Below are positions 7,023 to 11,741 of a stretch of 11,741 nucleotides of DNA, one piece after another. The position numbers and the translations under genes were made by a program. The DNA is from Actinomycetales bacterium. Its GTDB lineage: Bacteria > Actinomycetota > Actinomycetes > Propionibacteriales > Nocardioidaceae. Position 1 is the stretch's first letter; the number at the start of each line of letters is the position of its first letter. The notes under the pieces were generated by a model. It searched no databases. It was given only the letters and a program-made list of their open reading frames with translations, and was not told the origin of the DNA. The stretch is from positions 1 through 11,741 of the forward strand of contig JAAZCT010000351.1 in the NCBI GenBank assembly GCA_012513165.1, given 5' to 3'.

Positions 7023-7035
7023 GTGACGGTTGACT
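7015..7035. repeat. Perfect palindrome upstream of the RsbW-like gene, possible operator
   Basis: AGTCAACCG (7015-7023) and CGGTTGACT (7027-7035) are exact reverse complements separated by TGA. The perfect 9+3+9 symmetry is centred 52 bp before the ATG at 6973 and overlaps the -35 of the SigB/SigF-like promoter candidate. No T-run follows on either strand, so it is not a terminator. A dimeric regulator site or an mRNA hairpin would both fit. Confidence 0.55.
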
Positions 7036-7089
7036 ACCACTAAACCACCCAAAAGAACTATGAGCAAGCAACTTTAACAAAAAACTGCA

Positions 7090-7118
7090 AATTTAGTCCC
7101 TTTGTTGAGATATGTCAC
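7090..7118 (-). promoter_or_regulatory. Possible second, sigma-70-like promoter upstream of the RsbW-like gene
   Basis: On the minus strand, GTGACA (7118-7113), a 17-nt spacer, then TAAATT (7095-7090). This matches five of six -35 and four of six -10 consensus bases. It lies in an A/T-rich stretch (about 7036-7110) and would give a leader of about 110 nt containing the palindrome. The rest of the gap 6974-7235 holds the other promoter, the palindrome and the HU terminator; I see no gene in it. Confidence 0.3.
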
Positions 7119-7173
7119 ATGAGCACCATCAGCCCCAGAGGTCCCACGCTCCGTCCGTTTGATTTCCCGGCAA

Positions 7174-7218
7174 AACAAAACCCCCTCTTCGACAAAAAGT
7201 CGAATTGGGGGTCTTGTT
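7174..7218 (-). terminator. Intrinsic terminator of the HU gene
   Basis: The arms 7174-7193 and 7199-7218 pair over 20 positions with three mismatches around a 5-nt loop. The stem has a C5/G5 core next to an A/T-rich base. On the minus strand it begins 17 bp after the HU stop codon, and the descending arm runs into GGGGGTTTTGTTTTG, a good U-rich tail. This is a convincing rho-independent terminator that separates HU from the RsbW-like gene downstream on the same strand. Confidence 0.85.
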
Positions 7219-7235
7219 AGTGAGTGAAGCTCAGA

Positions 7236-7514
7236 TCACTTAGCTGCAGCCTTCAAGCGTGAGCCAGCGCTCACCTTAACGCCGAAGCCAGCGGGGATCT
7301 CGATGGATTCACCGGTTGCAGGGTTGCGGCCCGTGCGTGCAGCACGTGCGACGCGCTCCACGGAAAGGACGCCTGGGATGGATACCTTTTCGCCCTTGGC
7401 GATGGCATCGATGACGATGTCTGCGAAGCCCGAGAGGAAGTCGTCGGCCTCCTTCTTGGTGCTGCCGGTCTTTTCAGCCAGCGCGGCGACGAGGTCGTTG
7501 CGGGAAAGTGCCAC
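7236..7514 (-). CDS. hup: HU family DNA-binding protein
   Basis: A 92-residue histone-like protein, standard length for HU, which bends DNA as a dimer and compacts the nucleoid. Features in order: an N-terminal helix-turn-helix dimer core (MALSRNDLVAALAEKTG), IPGVLSVERVARAAR (47-60), the beta-arm with the intercalating proline motif GRNPATGE (62-69, Pro65), and the C-terminal SAGSRLKAAAK. The usual IPGFGTF segment reads IPGVLSV, and the end reads AGFGVKVSAGS rather than PAFKAGK; both are variants I associate with short actinobacterial HUs. It lacks the long Lys/Ala-rich tail of mycobacterial HupB. The start is GTG at 7514, supported by AGGAGA at 7521-7526 with 6-nt spacing. It is followed by a strong terminator and preceded by a 100-bp gap after aat, so it is probably monocistronic. 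I could not pick a confident promoter in that gap. Confidence 0.96.
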   Translation of the reverse strand: MALSRNDLVAALAEKTGSTKKEADDFLSGFADIVIDAIAKGEKVSIPGVLSVERVARAARTGRNPATGESIEIPAGFGVKVSAGSRLKAAAK

Positions 7515-7614
7515 GAATCTTCTCCTGAATTGGTACGGATATTTACATTCGTCAGTCTAGAACCGTAGCCCCAAATACCGGCATTGGACCCCCGCGTGTC
7601 GCCATATTTCACGC

Positions 7615-8268
7615 CTAAAACCGACTGGAATTACCGATGATTTCCCGAATCCGGCCCAAATAGGTGTCCCGTGCCATCGTCCGGACGCCCAAACTCGCCA
7701 GATGCGGAGTCACCCATTGAGTGTCAATCAGCCACTCGTCGCGCGCCGACAAGAGCTCTACTAAATGGGCCAAAGCCGCCTTCGACGCATCACGCTCGAG
7801 GTGAAACATCGACTCTCCACAGAACAATCCGCCCACCATGAGTCCATAAAGGCCTCCCACAAGTCGCCCCGAGGAATCGCGCGTCTCGACTGAATGCGCC
7901 CAACCTTCGTGATGCAAGCGAACATAGGCCTCCCGGATGTCCGAATCGATCCACCCGGCGGGCCGATCCGGATCAGCACAGTGCCCGATCACCGCCTCGA
8001 AATCCTGATCGACGGTGAAGGTGAAGTTCTTCAAAGACTTCCGCAGCGAAGAGCTGACCCGCAGATCCCCCGGCCCCAGCACGCCACGCTCGACGGGAGA
8101 CCACCACACCAACTCCCCGTCTGCGGGCATGGGAAACAGGCCTTGAGCGTAGGCGGCCAGAATCGTGCTCGGTTCCAGATCGGCGCCCGCCACGATCGCA
8201 TCGCTTTCGGGCCAGTCAAACGATCGGAAGTCCCAATCGGAACCAATCGCAAAATCTCGATCAGACAT
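7615..8268 (-). CDS. aat: Leucyl/phenylalanyl-tRNA-protein transferase
   Basis: A 217-residue protein, slightly shorter than E. coli Aat (234). Aat attaches Leu or Phe from aminoacyl-tRNA to proteins with N-terminal Lys or Arg, creating N-degrons for ClpS/ClpAP-type degradation in the cytoplasm. Family motifs in order: AAYAQGLFPMP (38-48), VWWSPVERGVL (54-64), GWIDSDIREAYVRLH (105-119), GWAHSVE (122-128), LVGGLYGLMVGGLFCGESMF (136-155), ASKAAL (161-166), IDTQ (181-184) and ASLG (191-194). Glu152 and Gln184 correspond to catalytic Glu156 and Gln188 of E. coli. The ATG at 8268 lies inside the end of the APH-fold kinase gene (8-bp overlap), with GAGGT about 7 nt upstream as ribosome binding site. 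No clpS is in the window. Confidence 0.96.
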   Translation of the reverse strand: MSDRDFAIGSDWDFRSFDWPESDAIVAGADLEPSTILAAYAQGLFPMPADGELVWWSPVERGVLGPGDLRVSSSLRKSLKNFTFTVDQDFEAVIGHCADPDRPAGWIDSDIREAYVRLHHEGWAHSVETRDSSGRLVGGLYGLMVGGLFCGESMFHLERDASKAALAHLVELLSARDEWLIDTQWVTPHLASLGVRTMARDTYLGRIREIIGNSSRF

Positions 8269-9223
8269 GTGCAGACCTCATCAAATGTTCACGGGCGTAC
8301 GGCGCCCACTCGGCCCACGCCTCGACCGGGATGTCCTCACTCACCGCGTGCCAGGTTGACGCTCGGTTGATCGCCTGCGTCCGCCGAGCAGCCGTCCACA
8401 ACTCGTTGAACTCCCCAAGACTCACGCCCCACTGACTGGCGCAGAACTCTTTCATCTGGCGCCACCAACCTGGGTGCTCTTCGCTCACGATCGAGAACGG
8501 CACCACCAGCGACTCCAGGACGTGTGCCCACTGGCTGTCACCGAAATCAAACACGCGGACCTTTCCCTGCACCCGATAGACATTGCTCAAATGGGCGTCC
8601 CCGTGTTGCCACGATGAACCCAGCGGCCCGTCGAGCAATAGGTCGGCCGCCTCCGCGACCGAATGGCGGGCTTCGGACAGCTGAAAACGATCAGACTCAC
8701 TCAGTTTCGACGGATGCGCCTCGGGCAAGCCGCTGAGCAGCACCACCAAACGATCGAACCGGTCCAACACCGAATCGGGTGCGTAATCGGGGAGGCCGGT
8801 TGCAAGGAGCCGCTCCCGATGCGGCATGCAGCGTTGCTGTATCTCGATGAGTTCGAGCAACAAGTCCAGCCACAGATTCAGATCGTGTGGTTCCCGATCG
8901 TCGAGCAGATGGCCGTGGTCGAGTGTGAGCATCCACCCGCGTTCCGGGTCGATGCCGAGCGGAACTTGAACGGATGCGGGAGCCACGTGGGCGAGTTCCG
9001 CCTGGAGTGAAGGTTCGTAGGCCATCGCGGGGCAGTTCGCCTTGAACCACACTGTTCCTTCACTGCTGTTCGCGGTCAGGTGCGCCGACCACGGGCGAAC
9101 CCGATTGGTCTGCATCGGACCCGTCAGCACGATGCTTCGCCGAACTGCTTGTTCCTGAACCCAGTCCGAAACAGCACCAACCCACGATTCATCCGCGACG
9201 AGGTGCGCGAAATCGTGGGCCAT
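8261..9223 (-). CDS. Aminoglycoside phosphotransferase (APH)-fold kinase family protein, substrate unknown
   Basis: A 320-residue protein of the APH/choline-kinase-like fold. Visible elements are TVWFKANCPAMAYEPSLQAEL (57-77, with likely ATP lysine Lys61 and a downstream helix glutamate), the hinge GWMLTLDHG (96-104), the catalytic loop SWQHGDAHLSNVY (204-216; HGDxxxxN with Asp209 and Asn214), and the metal-binding VFDFGDSQ (224-231; Asp226). All kinase residues are present. Members of this group in actinobacteria are usually annotated only as phosphotransferase; nothing here identifies the substrate, and real aminoglycoside resistance is unlikely from context. The ATG at 9223 has no Shine-Dalgarno sequence, but TACGCT lies 7 nt upstream, which suits a leaderless mRNA. 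The 3' end overlaps aat by 8 bp, so the two are co-transcribed. It is divergent from the EcsC gene. Confidence 0.85.
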   Translation of the reverse strand: MAHDFAHLVADESWVGAVSDWVQEQAVRRSIVLTGPMQTNRVRPWSAHLTANSSEGTVWFKANCPAMAYEPSLQAELAHVAPASVQVPLGIDPERGWMLTLDHGHLLDDREPHDLNLWLDLLLELIEIQQRCMPHRERLLATGLPDYAPDSVLDRFDRLVVLLSGLPEAHPSKLSESDRFQLSEARHSVAEAADLLLDGPLGSSWQHGDAHLSNVYRVQGKVRVFDFGDSQWAHVLESLVVPFSIVSEEHPGWWRQMKEFCASQWGVSLGEFNELWTAARRTQAINRASTWHAVSEDIPVEAWAEWAPYAREHLMRSAHV

Positions 9224-9230
9224 AGTGAAC

Positions 9231-9236
9231 AGCGTA
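9231..9236 (-). promoter_or_regulatory. Candidate -10 element of a leaderless promoter for the APH-fold kinase
   Basis: TACGCT on the minus strand (TAnnnT), exactly 7 nt before ATG 9223, with no Shine-Dalgarno sequence. Transcription would begin at the A of the start codon. No clear -35 is visible. Confidence 0.5.
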
Positions 9237-9238
9237 GA

Positions 9239-9258
9239 ACGGTTAAGAGCCGAACCGT
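9239..9258. repeat. Inverted repeat in the divergent promoter region, possible operator
   Basis: ACGGTT (9239-9244) and AACCGT (9253-9258) are exact reverse complements separated by 8 nt. They sit between the two putative -10 elements of the divergent kinase and EcsC genes. A shared regulator site is possible, but six-base arms can occur by chance. Confidence 0.3.
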
Positions 9259-9282
9259 GACCATGAAATTGAATAACGTCTC

Positions 9283-9288
9283 TATCCT
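9283..9288 (+). promoter_or_regulatory. Candidate -10 element of a leaderless promoter for the EcsC-family gene
   Basis: TATCCT (TAnnnT) lies exactly 7 nt before the ATG at 9296, mirroring the divergent gene. There is no Shine-Dalgarno sequence before that ATG. This supports 9296 as the start and a leaderless transcript. An alternative -10, TAGATA at 9289-9294, would place the start site near 9301 and favour the ATG at 9314. Confidence 0.45.
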
Positions 9289-9295
9289 TAGATAC

Positions 9296-9973
9296 ATGGT
9301 GAAGTCACAAGACATGGCAGCGAGCGCAACGTCGGCCCTCGTCCCACAGGTTGCGTCTGGTTTTGTTCGCGGCGTTTTGGACAAGGCCATCGATGGCATC
9401 GGCCCGCTCCCTTCGGTAGCCGAGTACGCAGGTGGGCGCCTTGCCGCGAACGGCGGAAACGTGGAAAAGGCCATCAAGGGAGTCCTTACTTCGCACGTGT
9501 CTCTCGCAGGGGCTCAAGGCTTCGTGACCAATATCGGCGGCATCGCCATCGCTGCGGCCACGGTTCCAGCGAACGTGGTTGGCGTGACTCTCGTGCAGTG
9601 CCATTTGGCAGCCAGCATCGCGTGGTTGCGCGGCTACGACCTCGAAGACCCGCGAGTGCGCAATGCCATTCTGGTGGTGATGCTCGGCAAAGACTCGGTC
9701 AAGGAAATGATTGCCCAAAAGCGCCTGCCGTCGTCACCTATGGCAATTGCTACCTCGCCGGTGCACGATCCGGATCTGGATCACACGATTGCCAAAACCG
9801 TGACCGGCGAATTGGTTGGCCGAACTTTGGGTCGCCGCGCGATCATGCTCGCCGGGAAGCGGATCCCGTTCTTGGGCGGCTTGGTTGGCGCGGGCGCGGA
9901 CGGCACCGTCACCTATTTGGTGGGAAGTTACGCACAGTCCGAACTGCGCGATCGTCGCCTGCCGAAGTCTTAA
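9296..9973 (+). CDS. EcsC family protein
   Basis: A 225-residue protein of the EcsC family, named after the third gene of the Bacillus ecs ABC-transporter locus; its biochemical role is unknown. It contains an amphipathic N-terminal part with GVLDKAIDGIGPLP (26-39), a long apolar stretch around residues 73-112 (NIGGIAIAAATVPANVVGV, then a His in QCHLAASIAWLRGYD), a DPRVRNAILVVMLG segment (118-131), and a glycine-rich apolar end FLGGLVGAGADGTVTYLVGSYA (192-213). Membrane association is likely. The frame is open upstream to 9080, but that start would run through the divergent kinase gene. ATG 9296 is chosen because TATCCT sits 7 nt before it; ATG 9263 and ATG 9314 are alternatives (GGTGA at 9298-9302 could serve 9314). 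Its stop codon overlaps that of the convergent hydroxymethylglutaryl-CoA lyase. Confidence 0.8.
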   Translation: MVKSQDMAASATSALVPQVASGFVRGVLDKAIDGIGPLPSVAEYAGGRLAANGGNVEKAIKGVLTSHVSLAGAQGFVTNIGGIAIAAATVPANVVGVTLVQCHLAASIAWLRGYDLEDPRVRNAILVVMLGKDSVKEMIAQKRLPSSPMAIATSPVHDPDLDHTIAKTVTGELVGRTLGRRAIMLAGKRIPFLGGLVGAGADGTVTYLVGSYAQSELRDRRLPKS

Positions 9974-10905
9974 ACGTCAGCCGCGAGCGCACGCACCACA
10001 GCCGACGGGCTGGTTCGTCCCAGCTTGTCGGCCATCCATACGCTCGTCTTCACGAGCGCATTCAGATCCACCCCGTGTTCGATGCCGACTCCGTTCAACA
10101 TCCACACGAGATCTTCCGTGGCGAGGTTTCCGGTTGCGCTCTTGGCATAGGGGCATCCGCCCAGTCCGCCTGCCGATGCGTCAAACGTGGTGATGCCCGA
10201 TTGGAGCGCAGCGTAGGTGTTGGCGAGCGCCTGCCCGTAGGTGTCGTGAAAGTGCATTGCGAGTCGGTCTGCCGAAACTCCAGCCGCTTCAAACCCCGCC
10301 ACGAGCGCTTGCACGTGGCCGGGCGTGCCCGTGCCGATCGTGTCTCCAAGCGACAACTCAGTCACACCCATATCGAGTAACCGCACGCCCGCCGCGACCA
10401 CGTTCGAGATCGGAACCTGGCCTTCCCACGGGTCGCCGAAACACATCGAGAGATAGCCGCGCGCGTCAACGCCTGCTGCCAGGGCCCGCGCTACGACCGG
10501 CGCGAAGGTATCGAACTGATCGGCGTAGGTGCTGTTGAGATTCTTATTCGCGAAGGTTTCCGTGGCGCTGGCAAAGACGGCGATATGACCGCAGCCGGCG
10601 GCCAGAGCCCGATCGAGTCCGCGTTCGTTCGGTACCAAGACGGGCAGTGGCACGGGCCCATCGAGCGGCAACCGCTTGATGACCTCGGCTGCATCAGCCA
10701 ACTGAGGCACCCATTTCGGATGAACGAAACTCGTGGCTTCCACGATCGGCAGGCCGGTCGCGATCAACTGGTTGATGAACTCGACTTTGGTGTCGACGTC
10801 GATGATCGACTTCTCGTTTTGCAGGCCGTCTCGAGCGCCGACTTCATAAATGCGCACTCGGCCCGGCAGTCCGGGGCCGGGCAGGACGCTGGGTAACTCA
10901 GTCAT
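9970..10905 (-). CDS. mvaB: Hydroxymethylglutaryl-CoA lyase
   Basis: A 311-residue DRE-TIM metallolyase that cleaves 3-hydroxy-3-methylglutaryl-CoA to acetoacetate and acetyl-CoA, the last step of leucine catabolism. The TIM-barrel motifs are complete: VGARDGLQNE (22-31; Arg25 catalytic, Asp26 metal), EATSFVHPKWVPQLADA (56-72), LSLGDTIGTGTP (185-196), MHFHDTYGQALAN (217-229; His218 and His220 bind the divalent metal), and the signature GGLGGCPYAKSATGNLATED (246-265) with the active-site-loop Cys251. Length matches bacterial and human mature forms. The ATG at 10905 overlaps the 3' end of the upstream carboxylase gene by 8 bp, and GAGGTGA inside that gene lies 3 nt before the ATG, so the two are translationally coupled. 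Context fits 3-methylcrotonyl-CoA to HMG-CoA to acetoacetate. A methylglutaconyl-CoA hydratase would be expected elsewhere. Confidence 0.96.
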   Translation of the reverse strand: MTELPSVLPGPGLPGRVRIYEVGARDGLQNEKSIIDVDTKVEFINQLIATGLPIVEATSFVHPKWVPQLADAAEVIKRLPLDGPVPLPVLVPNERGLDRALAAGCGHIAVFASATETFANKNLNSTYADQFDTFAPVVARALAAGVDARGYLSMCFGDPWEGQVPISNVVAAGVRLLDMGVTELSLGDTIGTGTPGHVQALVAGFEAAGVSADRLAMHFHDTYGQALANTYAALQSGITTFDASAGGLGGCPYAKSATGNLATEDLVWMLNGVGIEHGVDLNALVKTSVWMADKLGRTSPSAVVRALAADV

Positions 10906-11741
10906 CGTTCACCTCAATCTCAAACAGCAGGTGGCCCATGCTCACTTGGGCTCCTTCAGTCACTCGCACCGAAACTCGTCCCGCCACGGGCGCGGTCAGT
11001 GACAGTTCCATCTTCATTGCTTCCATCACACCGAGGCGGTCGCCCACCTCAACGGCCTGACCGTCCGCGACGTCAACGAGCAGCATCAATCCCGGCATGG
11101 GTGCCAGCACCTCCGGCCCACCTTCAACAATGTGCTTATCGCGACGCATCCCATCGGATCCGCTGACGAGCCAGTTTTGGCCCCGATGCGCGAGCCACAC
11201 CCGAACACCGTCCGTGTGTGCAAACACGCCCGGGTGCGGGGCTTCGGGCACGTCGATCCAGCGAGCCTCCTCGCCTTCGGCGTGAAGTCGGATTCGCTGA
11301 GGGCGAGCCGGACCGGCGAGACGCCACCCGTCGGTCGGGAGGCCCTTGTCTCGGTTCGAACTCAGCAGTTTCGCTGCTTGCGCCAACACTTCTTCGGGGC
11401 AGACTGGCGGGGTAAACACCGATTCGGGGCGGGTGTCGAGCCACGAGGTGTGAATTTCTCCGTCGGTGAACTCGAACGAATCGGCCAGGTTGCGCACAAA
11501 GCCCAGGTTCGTGGTGACACCCAAGATGGCGGTCTGGTCGAGTGCGGCGATTAACGCGGCGATTGCGGCCTCGCGACTGTCTCGGTGCACGATCACTTTG
11601 GCCAGCATCGGGTCGAAGGCAGTGCCCACGTTGGTACCTTGCGTGATGCCCGACTCGATTCGGGTGCCGTTGTCTGGCCAGATCAGTTCGCACACCTGTC
11701 CGGTTTGCGGCAGGAACTCGCGGTAGGGGTCTTCTGAGTAC
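10898..11741 (-). CDS. Acyl-CoA carboxylase alpha (biotin) subunit, probably 3-methylcrotonyl-CoA carboxylase; N-terminal part outside window
   Basis: The frame is open to the window edge, so only the C-terminal ~280 residues are seen. The GTG at 11695 is internal: the preceding codons encode SEDPYREFLPQTGQ, the classic end of the biotin carboxylase active-site region. Next come the biotin carboxylase C-terminal part (FDPMLAKVIVHRDSREAAI, TTNLGFVRNL), a linker/BT-like region, and a biotinyl domain (LAPMPGLM, then VMEAMKMEL with the biotinylated lysine encoded at 11012-11014). The subunit carboxylates biotin using bicarbonate and ATP. The 8-bp overlap with hydroxymethylglutaryl-CoA lyase argues for leucine degradation (methylcrotonyl-CoA carboxylase) rather than acetyl- or propionyl-CoA carboxylase. 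The carboxyltransferase beta subunit would be expected upstream, outside the window. Confidence 0.9.
   Translation of the reverse strand, partial: YSEDPYREFLPQTGQVCELIWPDNGTRIESGITQGTNVGTAFDPMLAKVIVHRDSREAAIAALIAALDQTAILGVTTNLGFVRNLADSFEFTDGEIHTSWLDTRPESVFTPPVCPEEVLAQAAKLLSSNRDKGLPTDGWRLAGPARPQRIRLHAEGEEARWIDVPEAPHPGVFAHTDGVRVWLAHRGQNWLVSGSDGMRRDKHIVEGGPEVLAPMPGLMLLVDVADGQAVEVGDRLGVMEAMKMELSLTAPVAGRVSVRVTEGAQVSMGHLLFEIEVNDD

Noticed and set aside
7015..7035. Palindrome as an intrinsic terminator
   Set aside because: There is no T-run after it on either strand, and it lies just upstream of a gene rather than after one.
6974..7235. Small gene or CRISPR-like repeats in the longest gap
   Set aside because: Only tiny frames (for example a five-codon ATG frame at 7059) and no repeated units; the gap is explained by promoters, a palindrome and the HU terminator.
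9080..9295. N-terminal extension of the EcsC gene back to 9080
   Set aside because: It would run antisense through the start of the well-supported divergent kinase gene, and the extra residues look like shadow coding. TATCCT placed 7 nt before ATG 9296 favours the short form.
11693..11695. GTG at 11695 as the start of a short carboxylase protein
   Set aside because: The upstream codons continue the biotin carboxylase family sequence to the window edge, so the GTG is an internal valine.
1..11741. Phage, insertion sequence, defence or biosynthetic island
   Set aside because: All genes are recognisable housekeeping or metabolic families with even composition; no integrase, transposase, terminal repeats or defence motifs are visible.

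Overview
The window reads as a chromosomal core region of an actinobacterium (Actinomycetota). Composition is moderately to strongly G+C-rich by eye, genes are densely packed with frequent GTG starts and short overlaps, and several families point the same way: a DUF5926 protein, a short actinobacterial-type HU, a GH65 plus beta-phosphoglucomutase pair resembling mycobacterial Rv3401/Rv3400, and a stand-alone RsbW-like ATPase. The genus cannot be fixed from the sequence. I see no prophage, insertion sequence, CRISPR array, tRNA or rRNA, and no gene-free stretch over 300 bases; the longest gap is 6974-7235.

Layout, left to right. The + strand starts with the 3' end of a diacylglycerol-kinase-family lipid kinase (1-477) and a 12-TM major facilitator transporter (553-1752). 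Convergent to these, a minus-strand run is transcribed right to left: an RsbW-like anti-sigma ATPase (6973-6581), a DUF5926 protein (6538-5696), 3-methyladenine DNA glycosylase I (5694-5092), beta-phosphoglucomutase (5059-4349) and a GH65 disaccharide phosphorylase-type enzyme (4352-1803). The last two form a translationally coupled sugar-salvage pair: the phosphorylase would release beta-glucose-1-phosphate and the mutase would convert it to glucose-6-phosphate. Next come HU (7514-7236) with a clear intrinsic terminator, then an overlapping pair on the minus strand: an APH-fold kinase (9223-8261) and leucyl/phenylalanyl-tRNA-protein transferase Aat (8268-7615). An EcsC-family protein (9296-9973, +) is divergent from the kinase. 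It ends on a TTAA shared with the convergent hydroxymethylglutaryl-CoA lyase (10905-9970), which overlaps the 3' part of an acyl-CoA carboxylase biotin subunit (11741-10898, cut by the window edge). The last two genes are the end of a leucine-degradation operon.

The window is mostly ordinary core genome. The best second-look items are: (a) four genes without Shine-Dalgarno sequences all carry TAnnnT exactly 6-7 nt before their start codon, as expected for leaderless mRNAs; (b) a SigB/SigF-like GGTTG-N15-GGGTAA promoter, overlapping a perfect 9+3+9 palindrome, sits at the right distance before the RsbW-like gene; (c) the Tag glycosylase has lost three of its four zinc ligands; (d) the GH65 enzyme has Gly where known phosphorylases have a phosphate-loop His.
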